From Priestia megaterium NBRC 15308 = ATCC 14581 (GTDB taxonomy: Bacteria > Bacillota > Bacilli > Bacillales > Bacillaceae_H), in NCBI RefSeq assembly GCF_000832985.1, contig NZ_CP009920.1, positions 5,264,501-5,328,500 of the forward strand: DNA of 64,000 bases, given 5' to 3'. Each line of letters opens with the position of its first letter. The stretch's first letter is position 1. Both the position numbers and the translations under genes were made by a program. Of the stretch, positions 51,527 through 59,777 are shown in pieces. The notes under the pieces are model-generated. The model did not search any database and was not told where the DNA came from. It worked only from the letters and a program-made list of their open reading frames with translations.

Positions 51527-52593
51527 TAGTTCATTTTCTCAATTTCATTTACAAGAATTGAAATGGCATCCGTTTTTGTTGCTTCACGCATTGTACGCTT
51601 CATCGTACTTGCCTGCTGCTGAAGCTCATTTACTTCACGCAAAAACACTTCTTTTGTTAACTGTTCTTCTTCCACAACCATACAGTAGCCTTTTTTCTTA
51701 AAGGACTGTGCATTTAAAATTTGATCTCCCCGGCTTTGTGCTTTTGACAAAGGAATAATCATCATCGGTTTATGAAGGGCTAAAAACTCAAAGATAGCAT
51801 TTGATCCGCCGCGTGTAATCACATAATCAGTGGCCGCTAGAACATCTGGAAGCTGTTCATTTACATATTCTAACTGACGGTAGCCCGACTCTTTTTCAAG
51901 GCTTGTATCAACATTGCCTTTTCCGCACAGGTGTACAATTTGAAATTTCTTTTGCAGTTCAGGCAAGGACTCTCGAACAATTTCATTGATGCGACGTGCT
52001 CCTAAACTTCCGCCCATAATGGTTAAAATTGGGCGCTTATCATAAAAGCGAAGCCAGCTTTCCCCGTTCGCTGCGCTTCCGCTAAATAATTCTTTTCGAA
52101 TAGGTGAACCAACAACCTGCACTTTTTCTTTTGGAAAATAGTTTGCCGCTTCATCAAAAGAAGTGAAAATTTTAGTGGCAAATTTCTGCGCAATTTTATT
52201 TGCCAGTCCCGGTGTTAAATCACTTTCATGAATGAACACGGGAATGTTTAGCGATTTAGCAGCCATTACAACAGGAACTGTGACAAAACCGCCTTTTGAA
52301 AACACAAGAGAAGGCTTTAACTTTTTCAGCACGCGACGTGCATCGCCAACTCCTTTTGCTACTCGAAATACATCTTTTACATTTTCCATATCTACGTATC
52401 GACGCAGCTTCCCGCTTGAAATCGCATGATATGGAACGTTTAATTTTGTAATTAATTCTTTCTCAATACCATTGTGAGAACCGACATAATGGATATCCCA
52501 TTTTTCACTGTCTAATTCTTTCATAATGGCAATGTTTGGTGTTACGTGTCCAGCTGTTCCGCCTCCGGTAAAAACGATAACTTGCTTACTCAT
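51526..52593 (-). CDS. murG: MurG-type UDP-GlcNAc transferase (staphylococcal type)
   Basis: A 355-residue GT28 enzyme that adds GlcNAc to lipid I to give lipid II at the inner membrane face. Motifs: FTGGGTAGHVTPN, FIHESDLTPGLANKIA, MGGSLGARRIN, and ITRGGSNAIFEFL. From memory it is closer to S. aureus MurG (ISSGKLRRY, FSKGGFV.VPVV) than to B. subtilis MurG, and it stands alone outside a dcw cluster. It may therefore be a second MurG (MurG2) of the kind seen in the B. cereus group. Confidence 0.92.
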   Translation of the reverse strand: MSKQVIVFTGGGTAGHVTPNIAIMKELDSEKWDIHYVGSHNGIEKELITKLNVPYHAISSGKLRRYVDMENVKDVFRVAKGVGDARRVLKKLKPSLVFSKGGFVTVPVVMAAKSLNIPVFIHESDLTPGLANKIAQKFATKIFTSFDEAANYFPKEKVQVVGSPIRKELFSGSAANGESWLRFYDKRPILTIMGGSLGARRINEIVRESLPELQKKFQIVHLCGKGNVDTSLEKESGYRQLEYVNEQLPDVLAATDYVITRGGSNAIFEFLALHKPMMIIPLSKAQSRGDQILNAQSFKKKGYCMVVEEEQLTKEVFLREVNELQQQASTMKRTMREATKTDAISILVNEIEKMN

Positions 52594-52770
52594 TTTTTCT
52601 TCCTCTCTTTACTTCACTTAATCGATCTGTTTTGACATCAATTTTTATCTGATCTTTTTAGCATGCAATCTGACATGTAAAACGATGGTTTTATTATAGC
52701 ATTTTTCTTTTTACATATGTATGATAAGGCGTATAAAAGCATGCTATACTTTTCATAGGGAGTGATGATA

Positions 52771-53106
52771 ATGAACAAATCTGCACCTATAGTAAAAGGT
52801 GATACGGTGGATTCCGAAACGCGCTGTACGCACTATCATACGGATAAAGATATTATTGCAATAAAATTTTATTGCTGTAATACATATTATCCATGCTATC
52901 AATGTCATAATGGATATGCTGATCATGATATTAAAAAGTGGCCAAAAGCTATGTTTAATGAAAAAGCTATTCTTTGCGGAGTATGTAAACATGAGCTATC
53001 AATTCATGAATATTTAACCTGTAACTCGACTTGCCCTCACTGTCGTTCTTCTTTTAATCCTGGATGCAGCCTGCATGGACACATTTATTTTGAACAAAAA
53101 AGCTGA
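52771..53106 (+). CDS. CHY zinc-finger protein
   Basis: A 111-residue protein of the bacterial CHY zinc-finger family: CTHYHTDKDIIAIKFYCC, CYQCHN, CGVCKHELSI, CPHCRSSFNPGC and a final H.HIYF set supply enough Cys/His for three zinc sites. The family's function in Bacillus is not established. I chose ATG 52771, 8 nt after AGGGAG; two earlier start codons overlap that site. Terminator overlaps the stop. Confidence 0.85.
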   Translation: MNKSAPIVKGDTVDSETRCTHYHTDKDIIAIKFYCCNTYYPCYQCHNGYADHDIKKWPKAMFNEKAILCGVCKHELSIHEYLTCNSTCPHCRSSFNPGCSLHGHIYFEQKS

Positions 53107-53128
53107 ACAAAACATTGTTCAGCTTTTA
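53096..53128. terminator. Bidirectional intrinsic terminator
   Basis: AGCTGAACAA (53101-53110) pairs with TTGTTCAGCT (53115-53124), between CHY and arsR-like genes. Confidence 0.88.
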
Positions 53129-53440
53129 AAATAACTGCTCATCTATATTTATAATGGAAGGAAGCAGACCTGGGAACAATTCCTCAAGTTCTTCTAAACG
53201 CAAGGAATAATAGTGCTGCGTACCTTCTATACGTAGTTTGATAATTCCAGCTTCGCGAAGTACTTTAATATGATGTGATAGCGTTGATTTTGATACATTT
53301 AATTTTTGATAATACGAACAGGTCTGCTCCTTTCTTGTCGCTAAACACTGTACAATTCGCAGCCGGTTAGGATCACTCAACGCGTGTAAAATAGGCGTTA
53401 ATTTAATTTCAGATTTCGGTGGTTGATAAGGTTTTCTCAT
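53126..53440 (-). CDS. ArsR-family transcriptional repressor (YczG-like)
   Basis: A 104-residue winged-helix protein: ILHALSDPNRLRIVQCLATRKEQTCSYYQ at residues about 17-45, and recognition helix SKSTLSHHIKVLREAGIIKL. Two Cys (CLATRKEQTC) lie in the helix where YczG-like and redox-sensing ArsR proteins carry reactive thiols; no metal-site CxCxxC is present. It is divergent from a monooxygenase/nitroreductase pair as in B. subtilis yczG-ycnDE. No Shine-Dalgarno is visible and the -10 lies only 6 nt from the ATG, so the mRNA may be leaderless. Confidence 0.85.
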   Translation of the reverse strand: MRKPYQPPKSEIKLTPILHALSDPNRLRIVQCLATRKEQTCSYYQKLNVSKSTLSHHIKVLREAGIIKLRIEGTQHYYSLRLEELEELFPGLLPSIINIDEQLF

Positions 53441-53446
53441 GCTTAA

Positions 53447-53475
53447 AATATAACACAGCTTCTTTTGTGTATCAA
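53447..53475 (-). promoter_or_regulatory. Promoter of the arsR-like gene
   Basis: Minus strand TTGATA (53470-53475), a 17-nt spacer and TATATT (53447-53452). Operator 1 abuts its -35. Confidence 0.65.
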
Positions 53476-53476
53476 T

Positions 53477-53494
53477 GTTCGATAACTTTCGAAC
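53477..53494. promoter_or_regulatory. Operator 1 of the ArsR module
   Basis: GTTCGATAACTTTCGAAC, an 18-bp imperfect palindrome repeated almost exactly 61 bp away. Confidence 0.7.
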
Positions 53495-53502
53495 TAAATT
53501 CC

Positions 53503-53531
53503 TTGCACTGTTATTTAATCGGTGTTATAGT
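53503..53531 (+). promoter_or_regulatory. Promoter of the monooxygenase-nitroreductase operon
   Basis: TTGCAC (53503-53508), a 17-nt spacer and TATAGT (53526-53531). Operator 2 covers the expected start of transcription. Confidence 0.65.
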
Positions 53532-53537
53532 TTCATT

Positions 53538-53555
53538 GTTCGATGATATTCGAAC
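53538..53555. promoter_or_regulatory. Operator 2 of the ArsR module
   Basis: GTTCGATGATATTCGAAC, differing from operator 1 only in the central bases. Confidence 0.7.
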
Positions 53556-53644
53556 TTATCTTCATTTTAATCATAAATTGAATGAAAGATTAAAAACAAA
53601 ACAAATAATATAAAGCACCATCATTATTAAAGGAGGAATCACCC

Positions 53645-53929
53645 ATGATTCATTTACAAGCTTCAATGAAAGTTAACCCAGCAAAAAGAGAAGAATTTTT
53701 AGAAAACGTAAAAGAACTAATTAAGCATTCTTTACAAGAAGAAGGAAACAGCAACTATCAACTATTTGAAGATGCTTTTACACCTAACACATTTATGATG
53801 ATTGAAGAGTGGAAAAGCGAAGAAGCAATTCAAGCACACAATAAATCAGCTCACTTCCAAAGTTTTGTAGCATTTGCTCAAACTGGCGTACTTGTAGCAC
53901 CTTTAGATGTAAAAACATTACAAGGTTAA
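53645..53929 (+). CDS. Antibiotic-biosynthesis monooxygenase-domain protein (YcnE-like)
   Basis: A 94-residue ferredoxin-like ABM protein, close in pattern to B. subtilis YcnE and E. coli YgiN (MIHLQASMKVNPAKREEFLEN... SNYQLFEDAFTPNTFMMIEEW). Members oxidise or detoxify quinols or act on heme-like rings. It is followed after 29 nt by the nitroreductase gene and shares its promoter. Shine-Dalgarno AAAGGAGG. Confidence 0.85.
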   Translation: MIHLQASMKVNPAKREEFLENVKELIKHSLQEEGNSNYQLFEDAFTPNTFMMIEEWKSEEAIQAHNKSAHFQSFVAFAQTGVLVAPLDVKTLQG

Positions 53930-53958
53930 TCATAACTTCTTTGAAAGGATGACGCATC

Positions 53959-54696
53959 ATGAATGAAGCAATTCGTACAATTCAAGATCATCGTTCTATC
54001 CGTCAGTATACAGACGAAGCAGTAAGTGACGAGCATTTAGATACGATTATTCAATCTGCTCAGTCAGCCGCTTCTTCTATTAATGGACAGCAAGTGACTA
54101 TTATTAGCGTCCAAGATAAAGAAAAGAAGAAAAAACTTTCAGAGCTTGCCGGCAACCAAGCGTGGATCGACCAAGCTCCTCTATTTTTAATCTTTTGTGC
54201 AGATTTTAATCGTGCTAAGATTGCAGCTGAACTTAACGATGCCCCCCTTGGCGTAACCGATGGGCTTGAATCAATTTTAGTCGGGGCAACTGATGCTGGA
54301 ATTTCTTTAGAAGCCGCAACAGTTGCAGCAGAATCACTCGGTTTAGGTACAGTCCCAATCGGAGGAATTCGCAGAAAACCACTAGAAGTCATTGAACTGC
54401 TCGATTTACCGGAATACGTATTCCCAGTAAGTGGTCTTGTGGTTGGACATCCGGCAGATCATTCTGCGAAAAAGCCTCGATTGCCACAAGCTGCTGTGCA
54501 CCATCGTGAAAGCTATAATCACGACTTAAAGTCATTGATTCAAGACTATGATGCTGAAATGGCAGAGTATATGAAAAAGAGAACAAACGGTGCTGATGAC
54601 CGCAACTGGTCACAAACTGTATCAGCTATTTATAAAACCATTTATTATCCAGAAGTTCGAGCGATGCTTGAAAAACAAGGATTTAAATTCGAATAA
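53959..54696 (+). CDS. FMN nitroreductase, NfrA family (YcnD-like)
   Basis: A 245-residue flavin reductase of the NfsA/NfrA type. FMN-binding positions are DHRSIRQYTDEAVSDEHLD near the N-terminus and SAQSAASSINGQQ. The nucleotide region includes LGTVPIGGIR, with a C-terminal MLEKQGFKFE. It reduces quinones, nitroaromatics or free flavin with NADPH. With the ABM gene it forms the YcnDE-like quinone or electrophile defence unit under the ArsR-like repressor (regulation inferred). Confidence 0.9.
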   Translation: MNEAIRTIQDHRSIRQYTDEAVSDEHLDTIIQSAQSAASSINGQQVTIISVQDKEKKKKLSELAGNQAWIDQAPLFLIFCADFNRAKIAAELNDAPLGVTDGLESILVGATDAGISLEAATVAAESLGLGTVPIGGIRRKPLEVIELLDLPEYVFPVSGLVVGHPADHSAKKPRLPQAAVHHRESYNHDLKSLIQDYDAEMAEYMKKRTNGADDRNWSQTVSAIYKTIYYPEVRAMLEKQGFKFE

Positions 54697-54699
54697 CCA

Positions 54700-54729
54700 A
54701 AAGCTGCGATGAACATCGCAGCTTTTTTA
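54700..54729. terminator. Intrinsic terminator
   Basis: AGCTGCGAT pairs with ATCGCAGCT around GAAC, then a T run. Confidence 0.88.
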
Positions 54730-54788
54730 TCTACTTTAACAGCGTGCTGAATAGACTAAAAGTAATACTCAATAAATGAGGTGTTGAT

Positions 54789-55226
54789 ATGGAGTTTATT
54801 TTAATTTGTAATTTTCTTTTAAGCGCAACCGCAGCGTTTTTATTGGTGCCGGCTTTTACAAAAAAGCACACTCTTCACGTGACTTTACTTTCTCTCCTTT
54901 TCCTCCTTTCAATTGTTCCGACTTTTCTTCTCGCTAATCCACATATCGGCGTTTTACCTTGGGCTATTCGAGACGGTCTTCTATTGTTCGCTGCTTTCCT
55001 TTTCTTTTGTTTAACCTTCACTTCAAACAAATGGAAAACGCTTTTGTTTTTTCTTCTATTTTTACTGTCGATTGCTCCTCTTTCCTACGTCGTATATGAT
55101 AACTTCACCCATACGTATATAGATGCCAATATTGGGCTTGGCCTAGGCTTTTTACTGACATGGCTCTTAACAGCTCTGTACAATATTTTGGCTATTCTTC
55201 GATTTTTTCGTCAGAAATCTCAGTAA
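54789..55226 (+). CDS. Four- to five-helix membrane protein of unknown function
   Basis: A 145-residue protein almost wholly made of hydrophobic helices (FILICNFLLSATAAFLLV, LLFLLSIVPTFLLA, LLLFAAFLFFCLTF, LLFFLLFLLSIAPLSYVVY, GLGFLLTWLLTALYNILAIL) with a basic C-terminus. No family recognised. Shine-Dalgarno TGAGGTG before ATG 54789. Confidence 0.6.
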   Translation: MEFILICNFLLSATAAFLLVPAFTKKHTLHVTLLSLLFLLSIVPTFLLANPHIGVLPWAIRDGLLLFAAFLFFCLTFTSNKWKTLLFFLLFLLSIAPLSYVVYDNFTHTYIDANIGLGLGFLLTWLLTALYNILAILRFFRQKSQ

Positions 55227-55341
55227 ACACATCAAAAGTTAACAAACAAACGAATAGTTGATTTTATTTAGTATACGCTAACAACTGCACAGTCCTTCTC
55301 TTTACATAAAGCTGTGTATACTAAAAAAGGAGTGATACTTG

Positions 55342-56022
55342 ATGAAACGACTATTCGTAATGGTAGCAGTGATTGCCTTCTTGGCACTTAGCCGCATGTT
55401 AGTATTTGCCGCTGAAACACCTCCTGCTGCAGATGAGCGAACAGCTCAAAATGCAGAAGTTCGCATCGTTCATGCTTCACCGGATGCTCCGGCTGTAGAC
55501 ATTTTTGTGGATGACAAAGCTTTAGTAGAAGGAGCAAAGTTTAAAGATGTCGCCAACTCTTTGCCTTTGGCAGCCGGTTCTCATAAAGTAGAAGTATACG
55601 AAGCGAAGACAAAAGGAACAAAAGATTCCATCATCGAAGCTACCCTTGTTGTAGACGGTGGAAAATCGTATACAGTGGCCGCTGTAAATAAAGCAGAAAA
55701 CCTTGAACTACAGGCTTTCACGAATAATAAGCAAGGAATGGATGGAAAAGCAAGCTTACGTGTTGCTCATTTATCTCCTGATGCTCCTGCGGTAAACGTA
55801 GGTCCTAAAGGTGCTGCTCCTTTATTTAAAGATCTGTCTTTTAAAAGCATTTCAGGTTATCAAGTAGTAAATCCGGGTTCGTATGATCTATCTGTTTCCA
55901 CGGCAGATGGAAAAGAAATACTAAATCTTCCTGGAACAAATCTTCAAAGTGGTAAAAACTATACGGTTCTCGCAGTAAATACTGCTGACAAGCTTGAGAC
56001 CATTGTTTTACAAGATAATTAA
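55342..56022 (+). CDS. DUF4397-domain exported protein
   Basis: A 226-residue protein with a signal peptide (MKRLFVMVAVIAFLAL... VFAAE) and two tandem DUF4397 repeats, each starting R(I/V)(V/A)H(A/L)SPDAPAV (residues about 40 and 143). DUF4397 proteins are secreted or wall-associated beta-sandwich proteins of unknown function, common in Bacillus. ATG 55342 follows AAAGGAGTGA at good spacing; a TTG just before it is less likely. Confidence 0.88.
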   Translation: MKRLFVMVAVIAFLALSRMLVFAAETPPAADERTAQNAEVRIVHASPDAPAVDIFVDDKALVEGAKFKDVANSLPLAAGSHKVEVYEAKTKGTKDSIIEATLVVDGGKSYTVAAVNKAENLELQAFTNNKQGMDGKASLRVAHLSPDAPAVNVGPKGAAPLFKDLSFKSISGYQVVNPGSYDLSVSTADGKEILNLPGTNLQSGKNYTVLAVNTADKLETIVLQDN

Positions 56023-56024
56023 TT

Positions 56025-56060
56025 AAAAAAAACGTCATTTCAATTGAAATGACGTTTTTT
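56025..56060. terminator. Bidirectional terminator, perfect palindrome
   Basis: AACGTCATTTCAATTGAAAT and its exact complement, with A and T runs, between convergent genes. Confidence 0.9.
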
Positions 56061-56592
56061 ATAGACTGCGCTGAATGAATTCCTCTTTTTTGTACTCATA
56101 GGTAGAAATATCGTTCCACAGTCGTTTTGAAAGCTCGTATTTCATACCTTCATATTTTTTTCTAGCACGTTCGTTCGAGCGTAACTGCTCCCTGAAATTA
56201 ATTCGTTCGTTCCAGTAAGGTGATTCACTGACCGTTACGTACACATGACTTCTTCTCGCATCATGTGGAATGAGCTTACGGGCATTTTTAGCTGTCATAA
56301 TTGGAGGGTAGTGTGCAGCTGGAACGCCTTCTTTTAATAAGACAAACATCTCTTTTTCCGCTACATATACGTGAGATTTATTTTTTAATATAGCGCGCAC
56401 TTCATTTATATCTTCTTCGCGTTTGACTCCGATTAAAATATCAACGATTGGTGAACCAGCCAATCCTGGAACGGACGTGCTTCCAATATGTTCGATGTCT
56501 ACTGAAAAATCTTTTAGTGTATTAAGCAACGCTTCTTTTTCCATTTGATACAAAAGCGACCACTTTGTTTCATACTGAACAATCTTTCGCAT
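56059..56592 (-). CDS. GrpB (UPF0157) family protein
   Basis: A 177-residue protein of the GrpB/YqkA family, with a nucleotidyltransferase-like fold: IEHIGSTSVPGLAGSPIVDILIGV is the signature. Function is unproven; some members fuse to CoaE. I chose ATG 56590-56592 following AAAGGGTGG; the longer frame starts at a GTG inside that site. Single gene. Confidence 0.88.
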   Translation of the reverse strand: MRKIVQYETKWSLLYQMEKEALLNTLKDFSVDIEHIGSTSVPGLAGSPIVDILIGVKREEDINEVRAILKNKSHVYVAEKEMFVLLKEGVPAAHYPPIMTAKNARKLIPHDARRSHVYVTVSESPYWNERINFREQLRSNERARKKYEGMKYELSKRLWNDISTYEYKKEEFIQRSL

Positions 56593-57151
56593 ATCAGTTT
56601 CCACCCTTTCACTTTTTTATACTGTACCATGTTTCAAAATAAAAAGAAAGAATTTTCTAACTATTCACTTTTAGTTTATGCTACGAGCTTTACACCCGTC
56701 TAGACAGGCTTTGTATTATTTTATATATTTTTGTTATTTTTATTCTAAATGTTTCATAATTGTGGATGTTTCCTCCTCCAAAAGATAGATAAGCTTTTAT
56801 TTTCTATCTCTCCTCTATCATATTCACACTCAGCTGTTTTATACTATTTTACGTTCTTACTAGTAGAAGACATATCCTCAAAATGTAGATGAACAAAGGA
56901 TTAAAGGTCTTTAATATCGCTAAATTCCACCTTTAATATAATTATATTTTACATTAATGTAAAATTTGTCCTTAAGGATGGCAGCTAGTTCAAATTCATT
57001 ATACAATTGAATTTCGACATATAGTATGATGGATAATATCGGTATTATGAGATAATAGTAGATTTAACTCAAAATTTTGGACTATTTGCCGATATATGAT
57101 TTGTATACCAATAACCTTATGTTGAAATTTGTAATTTGCAAGGAGGAAAAA
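56593..57151. other. AT-rich intergenic region with palindromes
   Basis: The 559 nt hold no gene I can support. The region contains a perfect 20-bp palindrome at 56946-56965 (ATTTTACATTAATGTAAAAT) and, just before it, an inverted pair ATTAAAGGT/ACCTTTAAT at about 56902-56937. These may be operator or RNA elements ahead of the amidase gene. Confidence 0.45.
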
Positions 57152-58670
57152 ATGAATAAAAAACATGTCATGTACACAGCCGTTTCTTCTGTTCTTTTAA
57201 GCTCTTCATTGCTTTTGCATTCAATTGATGCAGATGCAGCTGAATCGGCCAAAGTAACTGCTACATCGTTAAATGTACGTGCAACGCCTAGTACAAGCGG
57301 TGCTATCGTTGGAAAAATAACGAAGGGAAACACCGTTGATATAGTAGATGAAAGCAAAGGATGGGCTAAAATTACCTATAACGGTAAAGAAGCTTGGATT
57401 TCATCTCAATACATAAATAAAACGCAAATAAACAGTACGTCTACCGCAAATTCGACATCGAAGTCAGCGGTCGTTAATGCGAGCTCATTAAACGTTCGCT
57501 CTTCTGCAAGCACAAGCGCATCCATCGTGACAAACTTACCGCGAAATGCAAAAGTAACGGTGGTAAAAGAAAGCGGGTCTTGGTCCCAGATTAAAACGGC
57601 AAGCGGTCAAACGGGCTGGGTGGCAAGTCAGTACCTACAAGCAAGCTCCGGTTCTTCTGCGCCAGATAACGATTCTGGCTCTACAACATCGAAGTCAGCG
57701 GTCGTTAATGCCAGCTCATTAAACGTTCGTTCTTCTGCGAGCACAAGCGCGTCCATTGTGACGAACTTACCGCGCAATTCGAAAGTAACGGTGGTAAAAG
57801 AAAGCGGATCCTGGTCCCAGATTAAAACAGCAAGCGGCAAAACAGGCTGGGTAGCAAGTCAGTACTTACAAACAGGTTCTGGACAGTCTTCACAAACAGC
57901 CCAGTCGATTCAAATTACAAAAGCTTCAAATTTACGCACTCAGCCGAGCTTAAGTGCTGGAATTATCCGTGTAGCAAAAGCAGGTGAAAGATTCAAAAAA
58001 GTAAACGAAACGAATGACTGGGTGCAAATTCAGTATTCTGCCAGTCAAACAGCATGGGTATCAAAAGGGTTAACAGCTGCGGCTGATTCTACAACTTCAG
58101 CTAGTTTGCCTTCCTCATCTGCTGCTTTAAAAGATAAAATTATTGTAGTAGACGCTGGGCACGGCGGATATGATCCTGGCACGTCAGGCAAGTCATCGAT
58201 TGAGAAAAATTTAGCGTTAACAACAGCAAAACTTGTGGCAAGCCGCTTAGCTAATGCTGGAGCAAATGTATTTATGACGCGTTCAAACGATACTTTTATT
58301 TCACTGAGCGGACGGGTGAATGTTAGTGAAGCAAAGCATGCAGATGCATTTATCAGCATTCACTATAACGCGTCTACTTCATCTTCTGCAAACGGCATCG
58401 CATCATTTTATTACAGTGAATCTAAAGATAAAGAATTAGCAAAATACATTCAAGAAAGCATGGCTGAAAACGCGCCTTCTATGAAGGATATGGGGGTTCG
58501 TTTTGGAGATTATTATGTTACTCGAGAAAATAACCAGCGGGCTGTACTTCTTGAATTAGGCTTTTTCAAATGCTCACGATGAGCAAATTGTTTCTTCTAA
58601 CGCGTATCAGCAGCAAATATCTACAGGTATTTACCAAGGGATCGCTCGATATTTTGCAGCTAATAAATAA
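57152..58670 (+). pseudogene. SH3b-containing N-acetylmuramoyl-L-alanine amidase, frameshifted
   Basis: A secreted wall hydrolase: signal peptide, four SH3b domains (about residues 30-90, 105-165, 180-240 and 255-315) and an Amidase_3 domain with zinc ligands VDAGHGGYDPG, IEKNLAL and SIHYNAS, and the catalytic Glu in LLELGF. Right after that Glu the frame shifts in a T run (58559-58567), and translation ends at 58582 as KCSR. The other frame continues naturally (SNAHDEQIVSSNAYQQQ...) to TAA 58670. Either one base was inserted or two were lost. The truncated 476-residue product keeps its ligands but lacks the last helix. Shine-Dalgarno AAGGAGG. Confidence 0.85.
57455..57871. repeat. Tandem near-identical SH3b DNA repeats
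   Basis: Segments 57455-57640 and 57686-57871 (period 231 bp) differ at only scattered, mostly synonymous bases. They encode the second and third SH3b domains and indicate recent duplication or gene conversion. Confidence 0.8.
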
Positions 58671-58698
58671 TAAAAGCCCTCATAATGAGGGCTTTTAT
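58671..58698. terminator. Bidirectional intrinsic terminator
   Basis: TAAAAGCCCTCAT pairs with ATGAGGGCTTTTA, between amidase and rpsN. Confidence 0.88.
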
Positions 58699-58699
58699 A

Positions 58700-58981
58700 C
58701 TACCAGCTTGCTTTTTTGACTCCTGGAATTTGTCCTTTGTAGGCCAATTCCCTAAACGCGATGCGTGACATTTCAAATTTTCTAAGATAGCCTCGCGGAC
58801 GACCGGTAACGCGGCAGCGATTATTTAAGCGCGTTGGTGAAGAATCTCTAGGCAATTTTTTTAACGCTTCGTAATCTCCTTTTTCCTTCAGCTCTTGGCG
58901 TAATTGCGCATACTTCGCTACCATCTCTTGACGTTTTTGTTCTTTTACCACTTTTGATTTTTTAGCCAAACTCTTTGTCAT
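58700..58981 (-). CDS. rpsN: Zinc-independent ribosomal protein S14 paralogue
   Basis: An S14 protein of 89-93 residues that lacks the two CxxC pairs of the zinc form (only one Cys, in [17 protein letters not shown]). It is the C-minus paralogue (B. subtilis YhzA/RpsNB), used when zinc is scarce so that the zinc-containing S14 can be replaced. Family starts resemble MAKKSKV, so a TTG (58967-58969) may be the true start instead of ATG 58979-58981. A Zur box lies just upstream. Confidence 0.92.
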   Translation of the reverse strand: MTKSLAKKSKVVKEQKRQEMVAKYAQLRQELKEKGDYEALKKLPRDSSPTRLNNRCRVTGRPRGYLRKFEMSRIAFRELAYKGQIPGVKKASW

Positions 58982-59007
58982 CCTTTCGTTTTAATAATTT
59001 TTATTTG

Positions 59008-59029
59008 AAATACGTAATCATTACGATTT
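59008..59029. promoter_or_regulatory. Zur box
   Basis: The core CGTAATCATTACG (59013-59025) is a perfect palindrome with AAAT/ATTT flanks, matching the Bacillus Zur consensus except for one extra base in the left arm. It lies 27 nt upstream of rpsN. Confidence 0.75.
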
Positions 59030-59381
59030 AATTATTTTGAGCAAGTCACTTTTTAAATTTAATCATATTTTCTTCATTTTTTCAACTTGTTTGCTTTCAC
59101 GCTTACATGTACTCTACCTCCATGCTGCTGTATAAACATAAAAAAAATTGTATGTCAAATGTAATTAATTCCTGCATCTCCTATATCATACAAAGAGCCC
59201 TACATATTCCATATTGTAGGAGGATTTGTATTTACAGATAATATTTCAATAATATTACAGTTCATTTACATATTAATAACTTCGACAAATTTAGCGGTTA
59301 TCTAGTATATAATCATCTTAGAAATTCCAAAAATAATATTTTGCGCACTCAATAAAATATAAAAGTAAAGGTGATTAAAAA
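59030..59381. other. Region upstream of the abrB-like gene
   Basis: No gene seen in about 350 nt. A hairpin (CCTACATAT/ATATTGTAGG) lies near 59198-59219, and a TATAAT near 59310 probably serves the AbrB-like gene. Confidence 0.4.
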
Positions 59382-59657
59382 ATGAAATCGACTGGTATTG
59401 TAAGAAAAGTAGATGATTTAGGTCGTATCGTAATTCCTAAAGAGTTAAGACGTGTTCTTGAAATAGATGTAAAAGATCCTGTTGAAATTTTTGTCGAAAC
59501 AGATCGAATTATTTTAAAGAAATATGAGCCGAACGGTGCTTGTGCGATTACTGGCGAAGTATCTTCTGACAACGTAACAATCGCAGATGGCAAATTAACT
59601 TTAAGCCGCGAAGGTATGGAGTTATTACTTGAAGAATTAAAACAACGTAATTTCTAA
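59382..59657 (+). CDS. AbrB/Abh-family transition-state regulator
   Basis: A 91-residue DNA-binding protein. The N-terminal swapped-hairpin AbrB domain is complete (KSTGIVRKVDDLGRIVIPKELRRVL), followed by KKYEPNGACAITGEVSSDN, with the conserved Cys, and a C-terminal multimerisation region. It represses post-exponential genes. Its length and ending (LLLEELKQRNF) lie between AbrB (about 96) and Abh (about 92), so I do not assign one symbol. Confidence 0.92.
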   Translation: MKSTGIVRKVDDLGRIVIPKELRRVLEIDVKDPVEIFVETDRIILKKYEPNGACAITGEVSSDNVTIADGKLTLSREGMELLLEELKQRNF

Positions 59658-59659
59658 TA

Positions 59660-59700
59660 AAAAGAAAAGCAGCTGCTCACATGCAGCTGTTTTTCTTTTT
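59660..59700 (+). terminator. Intrinsic terminator
   Basis: GCAGCTG pairs with CAGCTGT around CTCACATG with long T-rich tail; follows the AbrB-like gene. Confidence 0.75.
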
Positions 59701-59777
59701 GTTAAAGTTTTTTCTTCGCTTTCTGATCTCCAGATGCTATACTCAGGAGCGAATACATAATAAAGGAGCCTTTCATC

